A stretch of DNA of 64,000 nt from Glebionis coronaria (GCA_025667525.1 CM046875.1:285094140-285158139); one strand, 5' to 3'; shown: positions 37,930 through 50,091, counted from the stretch's first letter. The notes: a model not told the origin generated them from the letters alone. A program made the numbers and translations.

Positions 37930-40900
37930 TGATGAGACTGCTATTATACATAGTCTCATCGTCCAAATTGGGCTTAAAATGCATTAAATATCATCAAAAT
38001 ACCCAAATATATGCTTGTATTTGTTGCTTGTGTATTTTAGGTACGGATATTGAGAAAATGACAAAAGATCACAAGAATCACGCAAAAACGAACACGGGAA
38101 ACGAAGCCGCACGATGAACCAAGCCCCAATGAAGAATTTTCCAAAGAAAACCCTTGAAGATTTGAAGAATCATGAAGATTGGTCCTCCATGTTTGAAGAA
38201 TTGACACTTTATACCCTTGTATCTTCATAATTACAAGTTTGGTCCCTAAAGTTTGTCAAAATTACAAAAAGGGCCCTTAACTTTGAAGAATTGGCAAATT
38301 TAGTCCCTCAACAAAACTAAATTGTCAATAATGGTCCTCCAAGAAGTCAACAAACAAGTCAAAGCCTTGGAGTATGAAGACATGTCAAAATCAGTCCTTG
38401 GAATATAAAGAAATTGCACTTATAGTCCTTGTTTCAAGTTTATAAACAATATGTGCCAAAATTGCCAAAAGCCCAAACTTAAAAACAAAGGGAATGGAAG
38501 TTTATTGCATTTAATACAAAATGAAAGAGTGAAGAAACATGAGGGGTCAAATCTGCCAAGACAACCTAAGACAATCCCCCACTCACAGCTTGACACATCA
38601 GCAACCTTAAACAATCACCCAATCAGAATCAACCCTCCCTCCACGTCACACATCCACTCACTTTTAAAACCGATTTAATTTATTAATTAAACCCTTCCCA
38701 CCAAAACACTCTTTTAAAAATACTTAATCCCCAAAACGGATTAACCACCACCTTAAACACCCCATAAACCCTAATTTTTCTAGGATGAACAATGATCAAA
38801 TCAAAGGGGTTTTGGGTGATTATTTCCAGATCCTTAATTAAACACCTCTTAAACCCAAAACCACCCTTAAACTCCCATCACCATCACCTCACATGTGTGT
38901 GCAACCCTCCCCTGCCCCACTATTCACTCTCAAACAAAATGAGGACAGCAAATCAACATCCCACAACATTTTCTTGCTCCCAAAGGCAAAATGGACGTCC
39001 TAGATTGTTTCTACATCACTGGCATCTCAGCTACATGCCAAGATCATCACATGGCTTTGTTTTGACTCAAAATTCAAAAATCGTCCAAGGGCAAGATTGG
39101 AAGTTCACTTGTTAGGGTTTCTAGTTTCCATTCAGTTCTAGAATCACATTGTAGCCTCTATATAAAGGCATATAGGACTTAGCATAGTTCTGTTCTTGAT
39201 TTTTCTCCTTTTTCACAAACTTTGTAAAGCCAGTTTATGAATTAATATAAATGGTTTAAGTGTTGTTGATGAGAAATATTGAGTTCCCTTAACATTTCAG
39301 TTGATTTAAATTATAATTGTTTGAGTTTGGTTTGATTTTCAGCAAAAAGTTTTAAGTTTCCAAGTTTCTGTTTGTTTTTCAAGTTTTTTTTCAGATCTTA
39401 AAAATTCATACAAATCTGATACAATGTTGATTAAGTGTGTTAGATTGATGGTATTTGAGCTTGTGTATGTCCATAACACCATGGCTTGTTCTGGTGTAGT
39501 GGGTACCCAAGTTTAAATAGCCCATTGGTTTGGCCTTTCTTTCTTTTTTAAGTTTATCATAATCTGATCTACAAGCTCAAGCTTTCTTCTAGCTTAATCT
39601 ATAAGCTAGGAGCAAGTTTTAAGCCTTTTACACAAGCTTGTTCCCTTTTCTCTTAGCAGATTCAAAAAGGAACCACTCTTGTTCATTTTTGTTAAAGTAA
39701 AACTCCATCAGAATCTCATCCAAGTTCAGCACAAGCCTGGGCTTGTTTGGAGGTGGTTTTTCAATCACTAAGGGTCCTGGATGTAGGACCCTTAAGGTAG
39801 CACATTGTTTCCCTTTTCCATTTTCACTTTTCTGAAAATTATATGCTTTATGTGATTTTGCATGTTAAGTTGTTAAGTGTTAGTTTAAGTGCTTAATTTT
39901 GCTCCTATTAGGGTTGTACGCATGCTAGAAGTGATTTGAATCAGTTTGATGGTGTTTTGATACCATTTGTTTTGTTAAAAGTTGATTTATAGATTTAAAG
40001 GGGTGTTTGGATTTGTGATTTCAGCATCCTTTGTGACAAGTTTGTGAGTTAAGTTTTGTTTGGAATCACTTATTAAGGTAAAAAGGGTGTATGCTAGTTG
40101 TTTATTTCAGTTTAATAAGGTTTTAGAGCAATTGCATGCTAAAATTTTGGGAAAAAAGCATAAAATCAATCACTGCCATTTTTCTGCTTATTTTGTGAAG
40201 TTAGAGCACCAATATCTGGATAATCTGTTAGAATAGGGTTAATTTAAGTTTGTATGTTGCTTGTATGCTGTTTGGTTGAGAGTTGTGCAAATTGTTAAGC
40301 TTTGAAATCCATTTGAGTGCCAAGTGTATCAGCAAATACACTCATTCACATACATACAATATCAGTAACTTGTCTCTTGTGCATTTGATTTAATCTTGTT
40401 TACTACTTGCTTATTTTTGCATTGAATCTGACTCCTTATACTCCAAAGAGTATAAGGGTGCCTTGTTGTTCACCAAAAACGTCCACAAAAGCAAGACAAG
40501 CCCTCTTGTCCTTTATCTTCACAAGTGAAGAACACCATAAGTGTTCATCAGAAAGTTCATCAAGTCTGGGCACGTTTTGGCTTTCCTAGGCCTTAATCTT
40601 GGTCAAAATTGAATTGTGTTTGAGTTTTTGTGTTTAAATTAGTTACTGGATTGTGTTTTAAAAAAAAAAAAAAAAAAAAATTTTGCAAAAAGCACACCCT
40701 GCCTGGACTCGAACACGCGACCTTGCGTTCCAAGGAGTAACGTGTTTACCAGTGATCTAGATGGCTTTTTACGTTTAGTTCTTATTTCAATACTTATTTA
40801 AGGTGTTTTTGGTTTTGTGCTTATTTAGCAAACAGCTTTTAAATAAGCTGTTTCCAGCTTATTTCTCTTAGCTTTTTCTTGCTTAAGATTTTTCCTAGGA

Positions 40901-41957
40901 TTGTATTAGGGTTGTTGATTTTTCTGAGCAAAAATTAGATTTTTCCCATTATTATTTTATTTATTAGGATTATTTTAAGTTTAATTTTAGAAAGTCATTT
41001 AAAAATATTAAAAAGTAATTTAAAAATCTGGAAAAATAACTTTTAGGTTTCTAATCATATTTTTGAGGTTTACAGCTTATTAGGTTTTCAACTTAGCTTA
41101 TTTTTAATTTTATAGGATTTTAGGGTTTTTAAGTAACTTTAAAATTTAATATAAAATTATTAAATAGGTTTCAGAAAATTTGGTTTGCATTTTTGTTCTA
41201 GTTACATTATTTAGGATTTTTGGTAATTTTTTAGAATTTATTTACAAACTTTTAATTTTTTTGAATATTTTAATATTATTTTATTATTAAAAATTGAAGT
41301 TTCATTTTTTCTAGTTTTTTCATTTTTCCTAGGTTAAGGACATTAAATTAGGAGTTTTGTCACTTTCCAAATATTTTTTAGACTTTTCAATTAATTTCTA
41401 GAATTAATTTAAGATTTAATAGATTTTAATAGTTTTTAAGTGTTTAAAAATAGTTTAATTTGGTTTTAAAAATTTTAAAAATAGTTTTTAGTTTAATTAG
41501 GATATTTTTGAGGTTTACAAACTATTAGACCTTGTTTAAGGCTTTTTAATTATTAAAAGTGATTTTTAGGGCTTTAATTAGCATTAAAAAGTCATTATTG
41601 AATTAATTAAAAGGTTTTAGCAAGTTTGGATTTTTTGTAAACTCTTAGAATATTATTGGGGATTTTTAGTAATTTTTAGGTATTTTTAGGCCAAAATTTT
41701 AATTTTGGCACTATTTACGGTTTTACGTTTTCGCCTTTTTCGTCATAGTTTAATCCGTTTTCGTAACCGTCTTTCTCTTCTAATCTTTCTTTCTCATTCA
41801 TATAATCACAAACATTAATCAACTCTTAACACAACGCACTTGCCTCCTCGAGAACGAACTCACTTAGGGTCATTCACACACGGTTTTCCTAAATCGTCGT
41901 GCACACTTGCCCTATTTTACGCTCTTTTTCCTAAAAGACGTGATTTTACAACAATCA
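37930..41957 (+). repeat. Ath-E 3' LTR
   Basis: 4028 bp, direct repeat of 25588-29618. The largest length difference is a longer A run near 40660-40680. The tRNA-like relic recurs at 40693-40765 (minus). Confidence 0.95.
40693..40765 (-). other. tRNA-like relic in Ath-E 3' LTR
   Basis: Second copy of 28350-28422; same B-box-like TGTTCGAGTCC and overall length. Confidence 0.4.
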
Positions 41958-42682
41958 CAAGCGCAATACATTCCTCTTCATCATATTCATTTGCATGTTG
42001 ATCATCCCCAGACTCATTATTGCACATGTCTGATGAATCGGGTGTGGTATTGCTATCAACCGTTTCCATCATACACGTGTCATTAATGGCATTAGGTTGA
42101 TCACTATGCTCATGAAAATCACAAAAACACATTATATTCATCAGTAGTGTGTACCTTATCGATTGGCTCAGTGTCAAAGATAGGGCCATTGTCATCTTCA
42201 GTGACTTTGAGAACTTCTTCAACCTTTGCCATGTACGAGTAATGTGCATCGAGTTCTAGATCAGAATCTTCATCATCAGTGTCATCAAGCATTGCTCCTT
42301 CCTCAGCTGACAATTTAACCCCTGCTTCCATCTTCTTGTATAGCAGCATCTTTTCCTTGTGATAGCTGGAGTCTCTAACCCTTTTTGGCTTCCTGCATTC
42401 CTTTGCCATATGCCCATAACCTTGGCAATTAAAACATTGAATCCCACTCTACTGAACCACTTGACTTCCAACCGTTTCCCTATTCCCAGTAGCAGCAGCA
42501 ATCCTCTGAGTATCATACTTGGCAGTTTGTCGATCATACCTTACAGAACCCTCAACATGTGTTGGATTATGTCGATCATACCTAGAAAGACTTTCACCAC
42601 GTCGACGTGTGTCATACCTTGGAGGACTCTCAACATATCGGTTCTTTGTGTTAGATGATGTTCGAAGATTGTTGTTGGTGGG
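41958..42682 (-). pseudogene. Cop-D Gag C-terminal part with zinc knuckle
   Basis: Continues Cop-D Gag after the Ath-G insertion. From 42682 downward there is an Arg/Tyr-rich stretch (RYDTRRRGESLSRYDR), an in-frame TAG at 42449-42451, then a canonical CX2CX4HX4C knuckle (CFNCQGYGHMAKEC) near 42396-42437 and an acidic tail with DDTDDEDSDLELD. A frameshift near 42130 splits the last part. The coding frame runs up to the CAAGC duplication and resumes at 25587 beyond Ath-E, which supports the nested-insertion model. Confidence 0.85.
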
Positions 42683-44207
42683 TGATAGGTGTGTAAACAC
42701 CCATCCTTTTACCACTTAATTCGGGCTAAAACGAGACCAAAACACGTATTTAATATCATTTGTTTGGAATTATGCGTGGTTTTTGTGTTTATTGTATTTT
42801 CAAAGCCAACCGGATGAATATTGAAGAAAACATGGGATTGCACGGGTTTTAATGAAGAAAAAGACTCAAGATAAAGTCTATTGTCCAAGAGATGCAAAAG
42901 ATTTGAAGTCATCGGGCCTATTCGAAGATTTATCGAAGAAAAGGACCAAAGATGGAAGATTTATATAAGTCGAAGAAACTCAAGTCTATTAAACGAAGAA
43001 ATTAAAAGACGAGTTGAATTTAATCGACGACAAATCCCGAATCAGAATCGAAAACGGAAACTTTTCTGAAAAGACGAAAAGACACGAAGAACGGGAGAAA
43101 GCCCACTCACCAACCAAAGGAAACACCTATAAATAGGCCATCCCACACACATTTAGAAGACGAGTCTGGAGTTTTTCTCCTCCCCTTTTTTTCTCCTTTC
43201 TTGTTCGTAGCTTCACCTTCACCACTAGGGTGATTGGTGATTTTCATTTTTAGTTCTTTAATCTTGTAATTTTAACCTTTGTTTTATCTTGTCAAAACAT
43301 TAATCAATCAATACAAGTTCTTGTTTAATCTTTCATTTCATCTTGTTCATCATCATCTTTATCTTCAAGTTTTTAAGTTTTTATTTTCTTGATTTGATCT
43401 TCAAAAGTTGTTTGGATTTGTGTTTTTATTAGTGGGATTCGTTGCTTATGGTGTCTAAATGATTTGTGTTTAATTTGGTAAATCCTTTTTAAGTATTTGG
43501 TTTGATTTTGAGTAAAATTCGTGTTCCGTGTTCTTCGTTAACTGCTACTGTCTGAGTTCCCAGAACTTCCGAATCAAACAAAAAGTTCCGAATGAAGCCT
43601 TCATTCGGAAACTTCCAAACCAAGCATTAAAGTTCCGAATCAGTGATTTCCGAACCAGTAAGTTCCGGATCAACAAAAAGTTCCGAATCAACCCTTCATT
43701 CGGAAAGTTCCGAGTCAAGCATAAGTTCCGGATCAAGCCACTTCCGAACCAAGCTCCTTCATTCGGAAGGTTCCGAATCAACCAGTAAGTTCCGAATGAG
43801 AAAGTTCCGGATGAGAATGTTCCGGATGAATGAATAGTAACTTCCGAATCAGTAAGTTCCGCATGAGCAAGTTCCGAATCAAGGTTTAAAAGTTCCGAAT
43901 CAAGTTTTCCCTTTAAGTTTACTGTTTAAGTTTACTGTTTGTCTACTTTACTGTTTCTTTATGTTTGCTTGCTTAAATTTCAAATTTAATTTTAATCTTG
44001 ATTTTAATCTTAAGTTTAATACAAGTCTTTGTTAATCATAATTAAAGTAATTGTCTTTGATTTAAATTTTCATTTCCACTTCTTATTAGTCTAGAAAACC
44101 AAACCCCTTTATTTAGTAACCAAGAACAATCATTCCACTTAAGACCTAGATCAATTCGAGAGGATATCGAGAGTAAAATTAGAACCCTTGGCAAAACCCC
44201 AGTATCA
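42683..44207 (+). repeat. Ath-G 5' LTR
   Basis: Starts TGATAGGTGTGTAAACACCC, a short hairpin-capable end. TATA box ACCTATAAATAGGCC at 43126-43139. Positions 43555-43905 hold about twenty TTCCGAAT/TTCCGGAT/ATTCGGAA words downstream of the TATA box. Short frames across this array (43528-43788 and others) are by-products of the repeat. Confidence 0.96.
43126..43139 (+). promoter_or_regulatory. TATA box of Ath-G 5' LTR
   Basis: ACCTATAAATAGGC in the LTR middle, duplicated at 52466-52479 in the 3' LTR. Confidence 0.65.
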
Positions 44208-44209
44208 AA

Positions 44210-44227
44210 TGGCGCCGCTGCCGGCTC
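44210..44227 (+). promoter_or_regulatory. Ath-G primer-binding site
   Basis: TGGCGCCGCTGCCGGCTC, two bases after the LTR; same variant as nAth-N. Confidence 0.88.
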
Positions 44228-44418
44228 TTCTCGTTAAGATCAAAAGTTTTTTGTGAGAACTTGGATTTTGGGATCCGTTCCCCGTGAACGTTACTTTTTC
44301 AAAAATTTTCAAAACCAACTAAAAAATATACACTTTTCAAAAATCCTAAAAATTAAAAAACAATAAAAACCAAAAATATTTTTGCTTTGTTTTTCTTTGT
44401 TCGTTCTTTTGCAGGTGT

Positions 44419-47400
44419 ATGCGCACTCGATCCACGTCTTATCAAGAGCCCGAGCCTCTCGATAACTTAGACATGGCTGGTGTACAAAACAACAATAACA
44501 TACCACCTCCGAACAACAATAATAACAACAACAATCCGCCTTTCAACAACATGAACAATAACAACAACAATGAGCACCTTCCGGATAATCGCCCAATGAT
44601 TGAATTGCTGCAAGCTCATGTCGATGGCAATACGGATCCAATTGTTATACCACCAATTGCCGCCAACAATTTTGAGCTAAAGTCAGGCTTTATCCAGATG
44701 GTCTCAGCTCAACCATTCTTGGGACGAACCATTGATGACCCACACGACCATATAAAGAGATTTCTACAACTCACCAACACGGTCAAGTTCAATGGAGTTT
44801 CACAGGAGGTTATAAGGTTACAACTTTTTCCCTTTTCTCTAGAGGGACAAGCCCGACATTGGCTTGCTAAGGAACCGCCACAGAGTATTCTCTCGTGGAC
44901 AGATTTGGAAACAAAGTTTATCAACTACTTTTTTCCACCCTCTCGTACTACCGCTTTGCGGAATGAGATTATAAACTTTGAACAAAAGTACGATGAGTCA
45001 TTCAGTGAATCTTGGGATCGCTTTAAAGATCTTTTAAGGAAATGCCCACAACATGGTTTTACCAAAGTACATCAAATCAATACTTTTTACAATGGTTTAA
45101 GCATGAGTGACCAAGATTCACTGAATAGTGCCTCGGGGGGTAATCTATTGGCTAAGACTTCCAATGCTGCTTGGGATATCATTGAGAACAAATCTCGTGT
45201 GCAAACCAAGAGTGTTAGGACCAATGTTGCTAGTGCTAGCACTAATGACAGCGACAAGCGACTTGACAAAATCACTACGCTTCTTGAATCGCTTGTCACC
45301 CACACCGTCAGCAACAACAACAGCAACAACGCCAAAAATGCACAAGTGGACGCTGTCAGCCGACCTTGTGAGATATGCGGTGGTCCCCACTCTTACACAA
45401 CTTGTACCGCCACCCAAGATTACCCTGCTGAGAATGTGAATGCGGCATATGGCACCTACCAACAACCTGCTTATCAAGCTAGACCTCAAGGTGACCGTAA
45501 CTTGCTTAGCTACCGCAGCAACAACTATCTTTCACCACCTGGTTTCCCTCCTACCAACCCAAACCAACAACAAAAACTTAACCGCCCTACTCAACAACAA
45601 CAACAACCTCGACAACCATACATCCCACCTCACAAGCAACAACAACCACCTCAACGTAACAATCAAGTCTACCAACAACCTGCTTACCAACCACCTGCAT
45701 ACAATGCTCCTCCCAACCAAGCCACCACTGCATTACACCAAGAGGTCGCCACCTACATGAGAACCAATGATGTGATAGTGGGAAATCTCCAAGAGGAAGT
45801 GCGCAATTTGAAGGCAGACTTGGTCAAGCAAGGAAATGATTTGAGAGCTGACATGAGAAACACGTTGGATAGCCAGACTAATGATCTGAGGAACATGATG
45901 GCTAGTTTCTTCCAAAGTAGTCAACCCTCTTCTTCGGGTACTCTTCCGAGTAACACCGTTGCGAACCCAAGAGGGGAGATGAAAGCAATCACTACTCGAA
46001 GTGGTAAAGGTACCAAGGAACCCGAGCTTCCTATACCCCTACCGGTGGTTGTGACTAAGGAGAACGAGTCGCCTGCTCCTATTCCTCCTCCTTCTCCTTC
46101 CCCTATTTCTCCACCTCTTCTTTCTACCCCTCCTCCACCCGTGGTTGTGAGTGATCCTATACTCCCAAAGCCTTCCTCTTCTTCCAATATACCTTATCCT
46201 TCTAGGTTGAGGAAAGAGAAGCAAAAGAGCAAGGATGATATTCAGGTTTCTAACTTTCTTAAAATGTTTAAACAACTGAATTTTAATATCTCCTTCGCTG
46301 AGGCTCTCGCTCACATGCCCAAATACGCCAAAATGTTTAAAGACCTTCTGAGCGACAAGGAAAAGCTCCTCGACATTGCCAACACCCAACTTAATGAGAA
46401 CTGCTCCGCAGTGCTCTTAAGGAAATTACCAACCAAGCTTGGTGATCCGGGTCGTTTTCTTATCCCTTGCAATTTCCCGGGAGTAGAGAATTGCATGGCC
46501 CTAGCCGATCTAGGTGCCAGTATTAATCTCATGCCTCTATGTGTTTGGAAGCAATTATCTCTCCCAGAGCTAGTCCCCACTAAAATGACTTTGGAATTGG
46601 CCAACCGTACGGTTGCTTATCCAGTGGGGATAGCCGAAGATGTCATTGTAGGAGTCGACAAATTCACCTTCCCTGCTGATTTCGTTGTCGTCGACTACGA
46701 GATGGACCCTCGTGTACCACTGATTGTTGGTCGTCCATTCCTTAGGACCGGTCGCACTCTTATTGATGTTGAAGCCGGAGAGCTTATCATGAGAGTGGGT
46801 GACGACAAAGTAGTCTTCAACATGGGAAAGTTGTCTAAACAGCCTTATTCATATGAGAGCGTTAATTGTATTGACGTTCTTGATGAGGCTTGTGAAGAAC
46901 ACTTTAATGATGCTTGCAAAAGTATTCCTACCTCTCTTCCCACTGTTGAGACCGTGTCCTCCATTGATTCATCGTTGTCTCTATTTGGAGATAGTGATTT
47001 ATTCTGGAACAATCTTGAAGATACCATGGGAGATGGGAATCTTGCTACTACTGATTCTCCCACCGAGGGGGATGAAGACATGAGTTTCTTTGACAATCTT
47101 CTCACCGAAGACAATCCTTCGCCTCCATCTCCCACGGTTATTGCTATCGATGCCACGACTTTGAAAACGCCCCCCGTCGAAAATCCTCCGGATTTAGAAC
47201 TTAAGGAGTTGCCGCCACATCTCCTGGACGACAACAAGAAGTCACCCGTCATTATTGCAACGGATTTGAAAGATGAAGAGAAGACTCGCCTCGTTGCCGT
47301 GCTGAAAGCTCATAAGAAGGCTATTGCTTGGAAGATTTCGGATATTCGTGGAATTGATCCTCACTTCTGCACACACAAAATTCTCATGGAGGACGACTTC

Positions 47401-48639
47401 AAGCCCACTATTCAAAGCCAACGAAGGGTGAATCCAAAAATACATGAAGTCATCAAAACAGAGGTTATCAAACTTCTTGATGCGGGTATGATTTACCCTA
47501 TTTCGGATTCCTCGTGGGTTAGTCCAATCCATTGTGTGCCCAAGAAGGGCGGAATAACCGTTGTTCCCAATGAACACAACGAGTTGATTCCCACTCGTCT
47601 CGTTACTGGGTGGAGAGTTTGTATAGACTACCGCAAACTCAATGATGCCACGAGAAAGGATAATTTCCCTCTACCTTTCATGGACCAAATGCTTGAACGA
47701 TTAGCCGGTAATGAATATTACTGCTTTCTTGATGGTTTCTCGGGTTATTTTCAAATACCCATCGATCCCCAAGATCAAGAGAAGACTACATTCACTTGTC
47801 CCTATGGCACCTTCGCTTACAAAAGAATGCCTTTTGGCTTATGTAATGCGCCCGGGACTTTCCAAAGGTGCATGTTAGCTATCTTCCATGACATGGTTGA
47901 ACAAACCATGGAAGTCTTCATGGATGATTTATCGGTCTTCGGGGATTCCTTCTCTGCTTGCCTTGCCAATTTAGAACGTATGCTAAAGCGGTGCGAAGAC
48001 ACTCGCCTTGTTCTAAATTGGGAAAAATGCCATTTTATGGTAAAAGAAGGCGTCGTGCTTGGACATAAGATCTCGAAAGCCGGTCTTGAAGTTGACCGTG
48101 CTAAAGTCGATGTTATCGCAAAGTTGCCTCCACCTTCAACCGTGAAGGGTGTGAGAAGTTTCTTGGGTCATGCGGGCTTCTATCGTCGATTCATCAAAGA
48201 TTTTTCTCAAATCGCTCGCCCGATGACCCACCTCTTGGAAAAAGATACTCCTTTTATCTTCTCCACAGAGTGCCTTGAAGCCTTCAACTCGCTTAAGGAT
48301 AAGCTAACTAAGGCACCCGTCTTGGTTACCCCTAACTGGGAGCTTCCCTTTGAGTTGATGTGCGATGCTAGCGATTTTGCTATTGGAGCGGTTCTTGGAC
48401 AAAGAGTGAACAAACACTTCCAACCGATCCATTACGCTAGCAAGACAATGACAGGGGCACAATTGCATTATACGACAACCGAGAAAGAGCTCTTAGCTGT
48501 TGTCTATGCTTTTGAAAAATTCCGCCCCTATCTTGTCCTTTCTACCACCATTGTGTACACCGATCATTCCGCACTGAAGTACTTGTTGACAAAGCAAGAT
48601 TCCAAACCAAGACTTCTTCGCTGGGTTTTGCTGCTCTAG
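44419..48639 (+). CDS. Ath-G Gag-Pol: Gag, protease, RT, start of RNase H
   Basis: 1406 codons from ATG 44419 (MRTRSTSYQ). Asn-rich N-terminus; Gag domain about residues 70-250 (LFPFSLEGQARHWLAKEPP, FFPPSRTTALRNEI); zinc knuckle CEICGGPHSYTTC near 317; Gln/Pro-rich spacer; conserved RGEMKAITTRSGKG. The protease [14 protein letters not shown] lies near 694. RT starts near 1020, with catalytic EVFMDDLSVFGDS near 1166. RNase H starts near 1313 with [15 protein letters not shown] and YTDHSALKYL. The frame stops at TAG 48637-48639, where Ath-E continues with Gln. The same frame stays open beyond the stop, so this is one nonsense change. Gag and Pol share one frame, unlike the stop-split Ath-E. Confidence 0.94.
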   Translation: MRTRSTSYQEPEPLDNLDMAGVQNNNNIPPPNNNNNNNNPPFNNMNNNNNNEHLPDNRPMIELLQAHVDGNTDPIVIPPIAANNFELKSGFIQMVSAQPFLGRTIDDPHDHIKRFLQLTNTVKFNGVSQEVIRLQLFPFSLEGQARHWLAKEPPQSILSWTDLETKFINYFFPPSRTTALRNEIINFEQKYDESFSESWDRFKDLLRKCPQHGFTKVHQINTFYNGLSMSDQDSLNSASGGNLLAKTSNAAWDIIENKSRVQTKSVRTNVASASTNDSDKRLDKITTLLESLVTHTVSNNNSNNAKNAQVDAVSRPCEICGGPHSYTTCTATQDYPAENVNAAYGTYQQPAYQARPQGDRNLLSYRSNNYLSPPGFPPTNPNQQQKLNRPTQQQQQPRQPYIPPHKQQQPPQRNNQVYQQPAYQPPAYNAPPNQATTALHQEVATYMRTNDVIVGNLQEEVRNLKADLVKQGNDLRADMRNTLDSQTNDLRNMMASFFQSSQPSSSGTLPSNTVANPRGEMKAITTRSGKGTKEPELPIPLPVVVTKENESPAPIPPPSPSPISPPLLSTPPPPVVVSDPILPKPSSSSNIPYPSRLRKEKQKSKDDIQVSNFLKMFKQLNFNISFAEALAHMPKYAKMFKDLLSDKEKLLDIANTQLNENCSAVLLRKLPTKLGDPGRFLIPCNFPGVENCMALADLGASINLMPLCVWKQLSLPELVPTKMTLELANRTVAYPVGIAEDVIVGVDKFTFPADFVVVDYEMDPRVPLIVGRPFLRTGRTLIDVEAGELIMRVGDDKVVFNMGKLSKQPYSYESVNCIDVLDEACEEHFNDACKSIPTSLPTVETVSSIDSSLSLFGDSDLFWNNLEDTMGDGNLATTDSPTEGDEDMSFFDNLLTEDNPSPPSPTVIAIDATTLKTPPVENPPDLELKELPPHLLDDNKKSPVIIATDLKDEEKTRLVAVLKAHKKAIAWKISDIRGIDPHFCTHKILMEDDFKPTIQSQRRVNPKIHEVIKTEVIKLLDAGMIYPISDSSWVSPIHCVPKKGGITVVPNEHNELIPTRLVTGWRVCIDYRKLNDATRKDNFPLPFMDQMLERLAGNEYYCFLDGFSGYFQIPIDPQDQEKTTFTCPYGTFAYKRMPFGLCNAPGTFQRCMLAIFHDMVEQTMEVFMDDLSVFGDSFSACLANLERMLKRCEDTRLVLNWEKCHFMVKEGVVLGHKISKAGLEVDRAKVDVIAKLPPPSTVKGVRSFLGHAGFYRRFIKDFSQIARPMTHLLEKDTPFIFSTECLEAFNSLKDKLTKAPVLVTPNWELPFELMCDASDFAIGAVLGQRVNKHFQPIHYASKTMTGAQLHYTTTEKELLAVVYAFEKFRPYLVLSTTIVYTDHSALKYLLTKQDSKPRLLRWVLLL

Positions 48640-49206
48640 GAATTTAAAATCGAAATCCGCGATAAAAAAGGAGCAGAAAACTTAGCCGCGGACCATCTTA
48701 GTAGACTTGAGGATCCTTACCAAGGGGATCATCCGACCAAAGAAATCAATGATTCTTTTCCCTTGGAGACCTTAATGTCTATAAACTCGAAGCCGAATGA
48801 AACCCCGTGGTTTGCGGACTTTACAAACTACTTGGCGGGTGGAATTCTCAAGGAAGGGTTGACGTCCCAGCAAAAGAAGAAGTTCTTTACCGACATCAAG
48901 ACTTACTTTTGGGACAACCCTTACCTATTCAAACAATGTGCTGATCTGATAATTCGCCGATGTGTTGATGGACCGGCAGCGTCGGACATCCTTGATGCTT
49001 GCCACAAAGGACCCACCGGTGGTCACTTTGGTCCCAACTACACCGCTAAAAAAGTGTTTGATTCGGGATTTTATTGGCCCTCCATATACCGTGACGCTCA
49101 CGATATGGTCAAACGATGTGATGTTTGCCAAAAGCAAGGCAAAATCACACATAAAGACGAGATGCCTCAGAATTTTATTCAAGAGTGTGAAATTTTTGAT
49201 GTTTGA
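48640..49206 (+). pseudogene. Ath-G RNase H end and integrase zinc domain
   Basis: Same frame as the upstream polyprotein, between TAG 48637-48639 and TGA 49204-49206. Contains [19 protein letters not shown] (RNase H end), then [12 protein letters not shown] and the integrase HHCC domain ([17 protein letters not shown] ... CDVCQKQGK). The TGA replaces the Trp before GIDFMGPF in the Ath-E alignment. Both stops fit single C-to-T or G-to-A changes. Confidence 0.9.
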
Positions 49207-50091
49207 GGTATCGACTTTATGGGGCCATTCCCTACGTCTAAAGGAAACAAATACATCCTTGTAGCCGTTGACTACGTTTCAAAGTGGGTTGAAGCCAAAG
49301 CTTTGCCTACTAATGACGCAAGGGTGGTTTGTAACTTTTTGAAAGCTCTATTCGCTAGATTCGGTGTGCCTCGCGCCATTATTAGTGATCGTGGGACTCA
49401 TTTCTGCAATGACCAATTTGCTCGAGTCATGGCTAAGTACGGTGTAAATCATCGTGTTTCCACAGCCTACCACCCACAAACTAATGGCCAGGCTGAAATA
49501 TCAAACCGAGGGCTGAAGCGAATTCTTGAAAGGACCGTGGGAGAGCATCGTGCCTCATGGGCTGCTAAGCTTGATGATGCTTTGTGGGCTTTCCGTACCG
49601 CTTACAAGACCCCAATCGGCTGTACGCCTTATCGTCTTGTGTACGGGAAAGCGTGCCACCTCCCCATTGAGTTGGAGCACAAGGCTTATTGGGCCTTGAA
49701 GTGGGCTAATTTTGATATAAACAAAGCCGGTGACCTACGCAAGATCCAACTCAATGAGCTAAATGAACTCCGTAATGAGGCTTATGAAAATTCTTTGATC
49801 TATAAGGAAAGAACTAAGCTCATTCACGACTCCAAGATCAAAAACCAAGAGTTCCATGTTGGAGACAAAGTCTTACTTTTTAACTCTCGGTTGAAAATCT
49901 TCTCGGGAAAGCTCAAATCTCGTTGGTCCGGCCCATTCACCATTGCCCAAATTTTTCCATATGGTACTCTCGAGCTCGCTCAACCTGATGGACCAAATTT
50001 TAAGGTGAATGGCCAACGAGTGAAGTTGTACTTTGGTGAGGACACCTCTAAGGAGGTGATTCCTTCCCTCACCACGTTCCCCATGAACTAA
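49207..50091 (+). pseudogene. Ath-G integrase core and C-terminus
   Basis: Same frame again, open to TAA 50089-50091. Integrase catalytic residues are present: [16 protein letters not shown] and NGQAEISNR. The C-terminal part includes [20 protein letters not shown] and [19 protein letters not shown]. It extends past the point where Ath-E has its early stop (GPNF), ending SLTTFPMN. No chromodomain. Confidence 0.92.

Larger units (their letters stand above)
25588..41957 (+). mobile_element. Ath-E: Athila LTR retrotransposon with 4-kb LTRs
   Basis: Complete 16.4-kb element inserted in Cop-D. LTRs are 25588-29618 (4031 bp) and 37930-41957 (4028 bp), TGAT...ATCA, flanked by the perfect duplication CAAGC (25583-25587 and 41958-41962). 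It has a tRNA-Asp-type PBS, a Gag frame broken by stops, a long Pro-RT-RNaseH-IN frame, about 1.8 kb of 3' noncoding DNA and a PPT. There is no chromodomain, as expected for Athila. The LTRs differ at about 1% by eye, so insertion was fairly recent. Confidence 0.95.

Noticed and set aside
43528..43788. Frames with repeated IRK/NQA units over the TTCCG array (also 52868-53128, 2764-2952, 8155-8343)
   Set aside because: Periodic peptides from a nucleotide repeat; open on both strands, as expected for repeats.
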